64,000 bases of DNA from Lachancea kluyveri NRRL Y-12651 (Eukaryota; Ascomycota; Saccharomycetes; Saccharomycetales; Saccharomycetaceae): the NCBI GenBank assembly GCA_000149225.2, contig CM000690.1, forward strand, positions 124,001-188,000, read 5' to 3'. Below the pieces are notes generated by a model. That model worked only from the letters and a program-made list of their open reading frames with translations, did no database searches and had not been told where the DNA came from. The position numbers were made by a program, and so were the translations under genes. Of the stretch, positions 56,201 through 64,000 are shown one piece after another. How positions within the stretch are numbered: position 1 is the first letter of the stretch; each line of letters opens with the position of its first letter.

Positions 56201-57539
56201 CCTGCTTGCGGTCAAGGAGCTAGTCCAATCTGGATTGGAGAGGTTTGACAGCCATCCTTTCCCAAATAAGCTAACTCTTTCAATTCTTGGTCGCCTGCCT
56301 AGTTTTCTCCAGAATAACAAATGCTTTGTGACCTCTAAGATATATGTTGAACTAGTTGGCGCTGTTTTGAGAAATGATACTTTAATTACAAAAACTATGA
56401 GGAAGGGTGCTGTTAATCAGCTGGCTTATTATTTCGTTGAGCAAAATGTGACTTATTCTGTGGATGGTAGTAAGCAACTGTTACTTGCAACCGTTGCCAA
56501 TATTTTGTTAAACTACGAATCTAAAGATAACATCACAGACACCATTCTAGTGGGGTTATATTCTCCATTTTTTGAGGTCCAATTGATAACAATAAGTTTT
56601 ATCAGCGCGAATGTCGATTTAGACGATGAAAAGAATTCTGAAGTTGTAGATAAACTTGTCGGATTACTTGAAGATAAAAACCTCTGGTCCCATGTGAAAA
56701 CTTCAGTCTTGAGAGCTCTACAAAAATCGTCAAAACACTTAAATCCTGGAGTGTTGACTCAGATTTTGAATAGACAAGAAAGTGAAGACCTCCAGGCTAG
56801 TGCATTAGAATCACTTGGATCTTTTACTAATGAAGCTGATGACCAATTTTGGAGCTTTATCGAGAAGTATTCGGATGACGAGTCCCCTTTCCACTTTAGG
56901 CTATCTTCATTAAAGTGCTTGATCTACTTTTATCAGCGGGAGAAGGATGCTTATGTTCTTTTCAAGATATATCAAATGTTATCCGATGATGAATCTGAAA
57001 TAAGGGAGCTAGCCGCACTTTTTTTAAATCAAAGTTTTTTGAAGCTTGGTGCAGAAGAATTAAAAACTGCTCCTTCAATCACCGCTAAAATGTTTATTGA
57101 AGCTTTTATTCGTGAATTTCCTGAAAGAATAATTTCCGGTGTAGTTCTAAAAGTCCTCAAACACAGTGACTTACATTTTGATTTTCACAGAGCTCAGAAC
57201 ACTGTATGTGAAGAGTTGTTTGCTGTTGAAAAAGATAACCAATACAGAAATAGTATTGAACAGGCCTTGCAAATTATTACATTAGCAAAGCTTATCAAAA
57301 CTGACAAACAAGCTTTAAAGAACCATGTCGATACATCGGTCACGCGGTTGACAATAAATTTGGAAAGAGCAGCTACAAATGATGATGTGCTCGGATGGGG
57401 TTCGGAGCCTGATCTATTTTCAGAAATAGTCGTTTTGAGAAATTTAGTTCAATGCTTTGCAGCCTCAAAGCTTAAGTCATTGGATATGACGCTTCATAAA
57501 GTCAACTGCCATCCACTAGTTTTTGAAATAACCCTGTAA
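53262..57539 (+). CDS. TRM732: Trm732, THADA-type partner of the tRNA 2'-O-methyltransferase Trm7
   Basis: 1425 residues (1420 in S. cerevisiae YMR259C). It is an alpha-helical ARM/HEAT solenoid without transmembrane segments. The central DUF2428 core is recognised by TQHITRRSGGLPFLIIAILSSEK with FNCIKTLFVESKL, then SPVWAMRNCSIMLFTALQNRLFG and LFFTRYQGIREVLLEKL. With Trm7 it directs 2'-O-methylation of position 32 in the anticodon loop of tRNA-Phe, -Trp and -Leu. The start is the ATG at 53262. Identification combines these blocks with synteny. Confidence 0.94.
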   Translation: MDDGNLLNTESQVATLKNYLISAKPNKISDADFPHFIEHFDKILVTLKAENVDDKSRLLLTDSLGIWLLRSTQYLNHKDLETAEYKAVIGTNLLTKENSTFIFRYVVDFWSDSGAPLANSLRDVFNKLIQLLKVIYADEVTELFQSWVNEILRIPRTMRVLYFLLEVLSTELDLLVILEKDPMFIRTSLSYMWSDSLSNPIGKCLSSLLVNIYRRSYTIKTLDDWLSLWEEPTIYYLQDSRFTKRIELYILSTIFKSVPPDAFNKFIKRNLLHNTQLLLPLLKIGQELAIEEEPFHQDRLISTQTIETLLHQDVHKLHAFELLTYSSKRSKPIQPYIYDIIKRNLDIFFVDCELETRNYFHSSFKRFVNRARDSTYSLHRDAMKLKAKGKFPDEQKDKLLQVEKVHAFMAWLLGFLKKQMAPGTQYQRNSLAYKFIKTLLVSGLDDTIPEKFLDPKQRMEYTFHIKIFDPSSIRILCDNLTNNYDDIRQMSLELLLIAFQTTESQNLLELVDTDRLRQKGLQLLTFYKGGEGGANVLGFLFEISSEKGQFVQNLLNILKEYVTSAELNLIGTVEKPVSGVFAALSSVLVKYDFKECEETYQIVENCIELISANWETVQDVLCYDSPDGNLPISYLDCGVSDQLIISYAFRSIKESSDLLSTLMSRAPLSKDQLAECGKLLMFQLSNIRHSGAFQSVFPCFVSCCARCNRDIPEELEVWLKETINSLQTKTQHITRRSGGLPFLIIAILSSEKNASRPMLKYTFDTLIEIAEIPILEHEDKLDLPQVNAFNCIKTLFVESKLSEPCTPYVYPALSLCLKYFTSPVWAMRNCSIMLFTALQNRLFGKVGKNMSARLFFTRYQGIREVLLEKLQQSVGINSRSAINLSANLDSSLTPVTEQSKIESIFLVLTVLSRLKQTPGYDGLDDFKAEVLRCLENKNWKIREMAARTLPALGKSPYSEAVELWKDFAVNAKSQNTIHGCLLAVKELVQSGLERFDSHPFPNKLTLSILGRLPSFLQNNKCFVTSKIYVELVGAVLRNDTLITKTMRKGAVNQLAYYFVEQNVTYSVDGSKQLLLATVANILLNYESKDNITDTILVGLYSPFFEVQLITISFISANVDLDDEKNSEVVDKLVGLLEDKNLWSHVKTSVLRALQKSSKHLNPGVLTQILNRQESEDLQASALESLGSFTNEADDQFWSFIEKYSDDESPFHFRLSSLKCLIYFYQREKDAYVLFKIYQMLSDDESEIRELAALFLNQSFLKLGAEELKTAPSITAKMFIEAFIREFPERIISGVVLKVLKHSDLHFDFHRAQNTVCEELFAVEKDNQYRNSIEQALQIITLAKLIKTDKQALKNHVDTSVTRLTINLERAATNDDVLGWGSEPDLFSEIVVLRNLVQCFAASKLKSLDMTLHKVNCHPLVFEITL

Positions 57540-58327
57540 TGTGATGATATAATAGCTTAATTCGAGGCAAGTTGAGGTGGAAGGGGAAGATGGGGCTGCA
57601 TTAAGTAACTCAGTGTAATATTTACTTATTTTTTGCCTGATATAAGAGCATAAGCATCCAAAAGAGGTGGAGACTGCTTTTAACGATTTTCGGTTTTCAA
57701 GCCTCGTTTTCAACAGTCCTAGTGTTAAAGTTCCATAACACATTCAGGTATGAAAGTTACAAGTAATCTCCAAGCAGTTCACTCATACTCTGTAGTTTTT
57801 AACTGTGGCTGATCACGTGCCATGTGTGTCAAGTTTCACTAAATATACTCAAAAATGTTGTATTTTTAATTGTTAAAATAGAAGCTGGAGTTGGCAGCTG
57901 ATATATTAAAAAGTTACCTTCTGCGCCCCTTTGCTAGTACGTTCCTGATCTTAGGACTTACATATATATTTCTTATCAATATATATAATTTCCGAACGTA
58001 AAATCTGATTTAGCTATAAAAGCATTAGTTTTATCTTTCTTGGCAGAATAGTATCTAAATTTGGGCGCCAGGTACAACGCTAGAAGTATACTTTACAGCC
58101 AATAAACATTCGGAAAATCCATAGCTTCTGACAAGAAATTTAGCCCAACATTTTGGCATACTCATGTACAAATATTCGTCTGCTAACTGAACAGTGTAAA
58201 GGCTTTAATAAACTCTATAAATCAATTAGGCATAGCGAATGCTGTACAAAACTCCAAGAAAATAAGCGGTTTACGGTATATTACTTAGAAATTTAAGACT
58301 AGACTAATATTTATTGACTGTTTCATT
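57540..58327. other. gene-free stretch after TRM732
   Basis: 788 bp. It contains ATCACGTG at 57812-57819 and TTTCCGAA at 57989-57996, which resemble CDEI and CDEIII, but the DNA between them is only about 68 percent AT, so a centromere is not supported. No gene was recognised. Confidence 0.5.
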
Positions 58328-58659
58328 TGGAAAACAGGTGAATATTGAGATAATTGTTGGGATTCCATTTTTGGTTAAGGCTTTAATATTTAGTGTACAG
58401 GGTATACTAGCAGTTCTCTCCGTCTTTCTAGGAATCCAGAAAGAAGAGCCGATAATTCTATGTACAAATATTCTCACTTCCTCTTTCCTTTTCTATGCTT
58501 TCGCTCATTATCCTATTACATTATCAATCCTTGCGTTTCAGCTTCCACTAACTTAGATAACTGTTCCCATCCTTTATGTCGTCTTCTAACACCGTCTATG
58601 ATAATACACTAACAATACAAATACTAGTCTATATATGGTAGTTATATCTCGTTCCAACA
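58328..58659 (-). mobile_element. Ty1/Ty2-type (Copia/Pseudoviridae) solo LTR
   Basis: 332 bp, bounded by TG...CA, that on the minus strand starts TGTTGGAAC as Ty1 delta LTRs do (334 bp). A block of about 40 bp (58511-58551) agrees without interruption with the Ty1 delta sequence I remember, and further short blocks agree along the whole length in the same order. No internal coding region is attached, so this is a solo LTR relic. The 5-bp flanks (58323-58327 and 58660-58664) are not identical, so no clean target duplication remains, suggesting some age. It lies about 310 bp upstream of tRNA-Asn, the usual Ty1 target zone. Confidence 0.85.
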
Positions 58660-58970
58660 CTATTCTACGTATAATCAAGGTTTCTTTACGACGGATTTCT
58701 GAACTCTGTTTACACTTTTCTCGATCAATTTAAGCCCCGAGTGTGTAGCTAGCTGAACTGGTGAGCTCTACCTCTAATATACGACCGTATAGACTCTAGC
58801 AACTGCTTAAAAGTTGACATCTTGAACTACCATGAACTGCCATGAACTGTCGCTTTTGATATATATGTTTGCTCAATATCGCTGATCTTACGTAATCCTT
58901 CTGCAGATTAGAGCAAAAAGTTATATGGTATATTACTATTTCCCCAGCTTCCTACCCAAGAGCTTACCAT
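58660..58970. other. stretch between the LTR and tRNA-Asn
   Basis: 311 bp without a gene. A short imperfect tandem repeat of CATGAACTG lies near 58830-58850. It may hold further unrecognisable transposon remains. Confidence 0.4.
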
Positions 58971-59044
58971 GACTTCGTGGCCAAGCTGGTTAAGGCGTGC
59001 GACTGTTAATCGCAAGATCGTGAGTTCAATCCTCACCGAGGTCG
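58971..59044 (+). tRNA. tRNA-Asn (anticodon GUU)
   Basis: 74 nt. Acceptor GACTTCG pairs with CGAGGTC (wobble allowed); D-arm GGCCAAGCTGGTTAAGGC; anticodon arm GCGACTGTTAATCGC with GTT; T-arm GTGAGTTCAATCCTCAC; discriminator G at 59044. It matches S. cerevisiae tRNA-Asn except in the acceptor and T-arm. A T-run follows at 59051. No intron. Confidence 0.97.
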
Positions 59045-59184
59045 GTAATTACTTTTTTCAACCGCTCGACGCGGTAGCGTCTACTTTTTTTTTGTTGAAC
59101 TTCTACGATGATGGATTTTCAAGTGACACCTTTTTATTCTACTATCTAGTCACCTTCATGGATCAACAAAACTAGTGTTGCCCA

Positions 59185-60834
59185 ATGGTTACTGATTTAG
59201 AAAAGAAGTTGGTGTGGTCACTGGTGAGTAACTACCTAAACCAAAATGACATTGCCTCGTTAGCGAGAACTAATAGCTTCTTTGAAGCTGAGGTCTGTGC
59301 ACCCAAGTTATACGAGACAATAGTTATTTGCAATGACCCCGTAATGAGGACTGATAAATGTTTTTTAGATGCTGGAAAGAGTTACTTATCTGGATACCGG
59401 GCGGTCAAGAAAACTCCTGATCAAAACGACATCTTTCTATATGATAGAATTCACAGGTTGCTTGCCAGTAGTCATCTATCGTTTGTGAAGACATTAGTTA
59501 TTCAAGATGATGTTTTCCAAGATAAGACAAACGGACATGAAATTTTACAAACTCTGATTGACAAGGTTGTTGAATTGGATAAAATTCAAAGTTTAGATAT
59601 CCGTGATAACGTATTGTTTGAAAGAAACTATTCCAAGATCCTCAAACTATCCAACTTGACCAGTGCAAAAGTAATTAACATCAATGACTTGAATAACCTT
59701 AAATCTTTGAAGAACTTGAAAAAACTTGAGCTAATTTTGACAATCCCAGATTTCGAGCCCAACTGTTTATCACCAAATGTTAAAAGTGTTTTATCCAAAA
59801 AAATCGAAGAGTTGATAGTCGATGACGTTGAATGCTCCAGCCTAAGACTTTTCCAATATTTTCAGAATGAGAGAGTGCATTTTTGTAATGTAACTTTCTT
59901 AAAATTCAACCACGTCCATGGAATTCACGATTACAACAAAACTCTTAGGGAGCTCACTACTCTATTTTTGAAAACAGTTTTTAACTTGGATAAAATACTA
60001 AAACTAGAAATGGAATTTGCGTGCGAAGAGCCGGGCTGTGAATGCATGGACGACTTTTTAATGGACCTGGCCCCAAGACTAACCTCATTAAGGCAACTTG
60101 GCCTTATTGAAAAAACTTTTGTTAGCCAGGGTGACCATTACACCGAAGAGAATTGGGATCTTGTCATCAACAAATTTATTTTGCATTTGCCTCGAGTCGG
60201 AGAACAATTGCGTAAACTAAGCATCCGTCACAATCCTCCGTTAAATGGCATCACAACAGACAGTGTTGAAGGCAACTACATCAGAAGGAGAACACTGTAC
60301 GAAAACGTTTTGCCAAAACTGACCTCACTGCAAACGCTAATTGCACCATGCATGCTGCAATCAATCTGCGCATACGAGGTTTTGGTCTGTGACTTGTTGT
60401 GGAATGGATGTGAGTGTTCATTCTGCGAGAGGGCTTTGCCAATATTTGACAAGTTCTTGATGAATCATCAATACTATTCCTACAAGGAAGCAGAGTACAA
60501 AGACATTATTCCAACCGTCTTTTTTGCGTATGCCGGAAATGCCATGTCACGCAGATTTATCAATCAAATAGATTGTGACATCAAGGCCTTATCAGTTCCT
60601 CCAATAACTCGTATGTGGGACCTGCATGGCTACGAAAGAGTCAACCATTTTAAAGATTTTGACTGCTTATTTGATGAGTCTGCGTATGTTTATCTGACTA
60701 CTGCTGTCTCCCATTTCTTCAATAGTTACATGGATCAATTAGTGGTATTCCTTCCCAACCTCAAAACATGCATCTTATCTGGGATTTATTACACCGTTGA
60801 CGAAAAGCATAAATATGAATGTATATATGACTGA
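59185..60834 (+). CDS. ROY1: Roy1, F-box-type repressor of the Rab5-like GTPase Ypt52
   Basis: 549 residues (553 in S. cerevisiae YMR258C). The N-terminal 45 residues (EKKLVWSLVSNYLNQNDIASLARTNSFF in parts) fit a divergent F-box that binds Skp1. The rest resembles irregular leucine-rich repeats (NLTSAKVININDLNNLKSLKNLKKLELIL in parts). Cys/His clusters occur (CEEPGCECMDD; CECSFCERALP). Skp1-bound Roy1 inhibits Ypt52 in S. cerevisiae. The call rests largely on position between TRM732 and PET111 plus size. The start ATG at 59185 lies 140 bp after tRNA-Asn. Confidence 0.85.
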   Translation: MVTDLEKKLVWSLVSNYLNQNDIASLARTNSFFEAEVCAPKLYETIVICNDPVMRTDKCFLDAGKSYLSGYRAVKKTPDQNDIFLYDRIHRLLASSHLSFVKTLVIQDDVFQDKTNGHEILQTLIDKVVELDKIQSLDIRDNVLFERNYSKILKLSNLTSAKVININDLNNLKSLKNLKKLELILTIPDFEPNCLSPNVKSVLSKKIEELIVDDVECSSLRLFQYFQNERVHFCNVTFLKFNHVHGIHDYNKTLRELTTLFLKTVFNLDKILKLEMEFACEEPGCECMDDFLMDLAPRLTSLRQLGLIEKTFVSQGDHYTEENWDLVINKFILHLPRVGEQLRKLSIRHNPPLNGITTDSVEGNYIRRRTLYENVLPKLTSLQTLIAPCMLQSICAYEVLVCDLLWNGCECSFCERALPIFDKFLMNHQYYSYKEAEYKDIIPTVFFAYAGNAMSRRFINQIDCDIKALSVPPITRMWDLHGYERVNHFKDFDCLFDESAYVYLTTAVSHFFNSYMDQLVVFLPNLKTCILSGIYYTVDEKHKYECIYD

Positions 60835-61303
60835 GTAGCCGCAAAGTGCTGGATCATTGTAGGACTCAAAGGAGATTTAACCTCAACAAATGACTTTTTA
60901 TAACCATAAAGCGTAACTATCCTTGATTTCTTCGCTTTCAATAGACCGGGTAACGCATTACTTAGAAAAATTTTCAGTTTTATAACCTGTTGTACCTGGC
61001 TATTGAATAACCGAATCTAATAGATTTCGACCTTCATAGCCCAGCTGTTCCAACCGTTTGCTTCATATCCCAAGACCTGTGTTCTTCTGCGGTCTAAGAC
61101 CTATTATCCATTCATCTGCAAGGGAATCCTTATCTCTACTGTCTTGTACATATCTAAAGTTTCCGGTAACACGGGTACAAAACTATTCGATCAATTGAGT
61201 ATTGATATCTAGCTTTTACTACTATTTTTTTCTTCTTTGCATACTTCATGAACTACCCTTGATCCAAAAGTTGATTTTTATTTATTCATGATTCTTTGAC
61301 GCT
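60835..61303. other. ROY1-PET111 intergenic region with a Reb1-type site
   Basis: 469 bp. CGGGTAA at 60947-60953 (TTACCCG on the minus strand) lies about 350 bp upstream of PET111. No gene was recognised. Confidence 0.45.
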
Positions 61304-63697
61304 ATGTTACGAAATAAACAAATACAACGCTACCAGTTATTATTCCGACCCCTGCAACATAAAATACAATGTTCGAATAAAGTGAAATCCAGGCGTTACT
61401 CCAATGCCTTCACGGGCACAGCGAAGGAAAAAAATAATCAAGATATTAAACATTGGATCGAAAATAGTCTGTCTGAACCAACGCCTGCTCAACATTTCCC
61501 GCAGCACAACCCTTTGCCCAACGGATCTAACAGGCTAGATCCTTGCACACAAAAAATTGTCAAACAAGAAGATTTCGAGGTAAATTGGAAAACTAAATTT
61601 ACGAGTGGTAGTTTGGATGTTGTGAAGCTTGTTATTCAAAAACGCCAAGTTGAAAATACACTATTTTCTTTACAAGACCTTTTGGTACTGTTTTCAACTC
61701 TGCAGTCTCTCGGTCGTTATTTTGAAATCCACACCATATATGACGCTTACAAAAAGGATATCATCATATTAAAAGAGCAGTGTGACCCGAAAACTTATGT
61801 CAGCTTTATCAAAATGCTCCTTCAGAGCGAACATCGCCTGAAAAACTATGAGCTTTGTGAAGAGTTATTTTCTGAGTACATAAAATATCCCAGAGTGCAT
61901 ACCAATTTCATTAAAATCGGACTACTTACTTTCTTAAGAAACTACAATTTCCAGTTAGCCAAAGAGTTCTACATCCAAGTACTGAACAACCAAGAAACGT
62001 TTCCGATTGACAATCGTTGCTTTCATTCATTTTTCAAGGAAATTTGCAAAAAGGGCGATCTCTCTATGATGAAATTTGTGTTTAATATGTGGCTAGAAAA
62101 GTGCGAAGGCGAAAAAATGCTGCCGTTAAATGCCACTATATTTCTTATGCATAAACAATTCCTGATTTTCAAAGATACTGAGGGATTGCAGAAGCTTTTG
62201 TCAAATGACAAAATAAAACAAACCGGCTACGAACAAAGTTTAGATTTCGAGCTTTGTGAATTTTACCACGATTTCCATACTAACAAAGACTTGGATTTCG
62301 AGGAAATCGAAAGCAAAATAGATTACATGCTTGAAATTCTAAAAAGGGACAAGGTTGATAGGAACGATTTCTATCTTAATATGCTAAAAGCGTTTGTTTC
62401 CACCAACGATTTCACACATTTGAAATATATTATGATAAAAGTTCAAGATGATGACAGTATCACACTGAATGACGCTTACCATAAAGTCATTGCCCACTAT
62501 TTTGTTAAAAATGGCCTTTTAAAAAACTTGATTCAATATTTTAGCGATGTTGTCGTGCCGTCTCCAAATTGCAGATTGAATCAGACATATGTCGAACAAC
62601 TATGGAATTGTGCTCTTCAAAATTATCCAATGCTATCCAGAGAATACACAAACGAGATGCGTATATTGCTTACCAATAAAAAGTACTGTCGCGATTTCTT
62701 ATGGATGAACTATCTTTTAAAAAAAAGACTAAGGGTGGTCCCAAGAGATACACCTTATTCAATTACAACCAGTAAAGAATACCCCAAGTTGAATTACGAT
62801 CACCTGGATGTGAGGAGCCTGATCTCCATTCAACAACACGTGGCGAACAAAGATGAGGTGTCCGCACGTACTGCAATTCTGGACCTAGTAAGGAAGGGAA
62901 TCAGACCTCAGTTTTCTTTTTACTACCTTACCTTGAAATACTGCATGAAGAGATCTTCGGCAATGGCAAAATTTGTCGATGAACTGTTACGTGACACGTA
63001 CTTTAAAATACCATTAAAAATTGACATACTTTGGATCAAGCACGACGTTGCTTCATTTCTAAAGTCGCTAATGCCATCGTTTCAAATGAAGCAAACTGAA
63101 AAAGAGGCGTTTCTTGTGGCTAGTGCCAAGATCAGAGATTTTGAGAGGGAACATAAAGATCACTTAAACTTTCAAAACTATATACAATTGATCTCTACAA
63201 GTTTGCAAGCCAGGGACATTAAGACATCCTTAGACTTTTTGTGCGCTAGTCGTGAGCTGTTGAATGAATCTAGTAAACGTGAATGGTACATATACTACTC
63301 AAACGCATTGAAGGTTTATGCAAGAGGCATTATGGCAGACGAATTTCTGAAAGTTTTGGAAGAGTGGTGCTCCAACAAAAATGCCTCGTTGATAACACCA
63401 TCGACAATCCGCTCATGCAAAGGTTACGCCAAGTATTTCAAGAAGCATCAGGCTTCCAAAAACGTAAATACAGAAAAACTAAACGAGATCAATAAAATGT
63501 TGGAGTCTCTAAGGGACCGGTACAAGGATTATAAGTTTCAGGGTTTAAACGATATGTCCTTTATGTCCGATTTTTTAAAAAACTGGCTCACCAAAGAACA
63601 GGAGACAATGAAGGAAGCACATTTAGATAAGAGACAAAGATTGAAACTGAATCAAAAGAAAACGAAACCGATGAGGAAGAACACCGATGAAGCTTGA
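61304..63697 (+). CDS. PET111: Pet111, mitochondrial translational activator of COX2 mRNA
   Basis: 797 residues (800 in S. cerevisiae). The N-terminus (MLRNKQIQRYQLLFRPLQHKIQ) is basic and free of acidic residues, a mitochondrial presequence. The body is a helical PPR-like array (CFHSFFKEICKKGDLSMMKFVFNMWLEKC, FYYLTLKYCMK in parts), and the C-terminus is highly basic (RQRLKLNQKKTKPMRKN). In S. cerevisiae Pet111 binds the COX2 5' leader at the inner membrane. The gene is last in the window; COX7 would be expected next. Confidence 0.92.
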   Translation: MLRNKQIQRYQLLFRPLQHKIQCSNKVKSRRYSNAFTGTAKEKNNQDIKHWIENSLSEPTPAQHFPQHNPLPNGSNRLDPCTQKIVKQEDFEVNWKTKFTSGSLDVVKLVIQKRQVENTLFSLQDLLVLFSTLQSLGRYFEIHTIYDAYKKDIIILKEQCDPKTYVSFIKMLLQSEHRLKNYELCEELFSEYIKYPRVHTNFIKIGLLTFLRNYNFQLAKEFYIQVLNNQETFPIDNRCFHSFFKEICKKGDLSMMKFVFNMWLEKCEGEKMLPLNATIFLMHKQFLIFKDTEGLQKLLSNDKIKQTGYEQSLDFELCEFYHDFHTNKDLDFEEIESKIDYMLEILKRDKVDRNDFYLNMLKAFVSTNDFTHLKYIMIKVQDDDSITLNDAYHKVIAHYFVKNGLLKNLIQYFSDVVVPSPNCRLNQTYVEQLWNCALQNYPMLSREYTNEMRILLTNKKYCRDFLWMNYLLKKRLRVVPRDTPYSITTSKEYPKLNYDHLDVRSLISIQQHVANKDEVSARTAILDLVRKGIRPQFSFYYLTLKYCMKRSSAMAKFVDELLRDTYFKIPLKIDILWIKHDVASFLKSLMPSFQMKQTEKEAFLVASAKIRDFEREHKDHLNFQNYIQLISTSLQARDIKTSLDFLCASRELLNESSKREWYIYYSNALKVYARGIMADEFLKVLEEWCSNKNASLITPSTIRSCKGYAKYFKKHQASKNVNTEKLNEINKMLESLRDRYKDYKFQGLNDMSFMSDFLKNWLTKEQETMKEAHLDKRQRLKLNQKKTKPMRKNTDEA

Positions 63698-64000
63698 ATT
63701 GAAAATGATTATTTTTTTTTGCATGCGTAGAAAGATTACGCCTTGAAGCTCTAGTAATTTCATTCTGGAATGAAATCAAATAATAGGAGCAACATTTACC
63801 TGTAGCATTATGACATGTATATAGTCTATTTTTTTTTTTTTTTAGTGTAAATAGTTTTTTAACCACCGGCAGAAAAATTTAGCCGATAAAGAAATTGGCA
63901 GCAGTCTCAACACTTCAAAACAAAATATGTGTATGTGTGCTTCCACTGTGAATGGTCTGTATCAATTTACTATTAAAAAAACGGTGTACCTACACAATGT
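63698..64000. other. PET111 3' flank
   Basis: 303 bp to the window end, with a 15-T run at 63829-63843. The COX7 C-terminus expected by synteny on the minus strand is not visible, so it must lie beyond the edge if conserved. Confidence 0.5.

Noticed and set aside
57541-57645. Possible C/D snoRNA: GTGATGA just after the TRM732 stop and CTGA about 95 nt later.
   Set aside because: No terminal stem can be formed by the flanks, and the segment before CTGA does not suggest an rRNA guide.
57812-57996. Possible point centromere: ATCACGTG (CDEI-like) followed about 170 bp later by TTTCCGAA with downstream A-rich bases (CDEIII-like).
   Set aside because: The 161 bp between (57820-57980) contain 52 G/C, about 68 percent AT, with a GC-rich patch near 57921. 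True CDEII is far more AT rich. The bases before TTTCCGAA also fit CDEIII poorly, and no centromere is expected in this block.
58314-58556. 80-codon hydrophobic open frame.
   Set aside because: It begins at TTG and lies almost entirely within the solo LTR in the opposite direction.
58969-59175. 68-codon open frame.
   Set aside because: It runs through tRNA-Asn and its flank.

Overview
The window is nuclear DNA of a budding yeast (Saccharomycetaceae). All genes are compact and intronless apart from one tRNA intron. Proteins such as eIF1A, Ura5, Coq5 and Prp24 can be recognised on sight as close relatives of the Saccharomyces cerevisiae proteins.

The layout identifies the lineage. In S. cerevisiae these genes lie in two separate ohnologous blocks on chromosome XIII, YML113-YML100 and YMR276-YMR257. 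Here they are interleaved in a single block with every orientation conserved. Fifteen genes come from the YMR side only (DSK2, RCE1, SCS7, RRN9, TMA23, PRP24, PPA2, RSN1, YMR265C, SAP30, YMR262W, TIF11, TRM732, ROY1, PET111). Nine come from the YML side only (DAT1, CTK3, COQ5, YML108W, PML39, SEC65, MDM1, NUP188, CAC2). Five pairs that S. cerevisiae keeps in duplicate are single here (BUL1/2, ZDS1/2, URA5/10, CUE1/4, TPS3/TSL1). This is the unduplicated order expected of a yeast that branched before the whole-genome duplication. The low GC and high protein similarity suggest the Zygosaccharomyces/Torulaspora group; I cannot name the species.

Layout: 1-86, the 5' end of a gene cut by the window edge. 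0.3-7.1 kb, DSK2, DAT1, CTK3, BUL. 7.2-11.2 kb, COQ5, intron-bearing tRNA-Pro, an unrecognised possibly secreted protein, RCE1. 11.7-19.6 kb, ZDS, YML108W homologue, SCS7, tRNA-Gln, PML39, URA5. 20-26.9 kb, tRNA-Asp, SEC65, RRN9, MDM1, TMA23. 27.3-42.4 kb, PRP24, NUP188, PPA2, RSN1, YMR265C homologue. 42.4-47.5 kb, a predicted H/ACA snoRNA (snR85-like), CAC2, CUE1, SAP30, YMR262W homologue. 47.7-57.5 kb, TPS3/TSL1, TIF11, a NIPA-family membrane protein without counterpart in the S. cerevisiae interval, TRM732. 57.5-59 kb, a gene-poor stretch with a Ty1-type solo LTR just upstream of tRNA-Asn. 59.2-63.7 kb, ROY1 and PET111.

Most interesting points: (1) the PRP24 gene encodes 945 residues, with a SART3-like HAT-type N-terminal half that S. 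cerevisiae Prp24 lacks. (2) A hand-folded H/ACA snoRNA between YMR265C and CAC2 has a pocket matching the 18S site assigned to snR85. (3) A 39-bp oligo(dT) tract sits directly upstream of DAT1, whose product binds exactly such tracts. (4) A solo LTR is strikingly like S. cerevisiae Ty1 delta. The genes are mostly housekeeping and do not form a single pathway; adjacency reflects ancestral order rather than operons.
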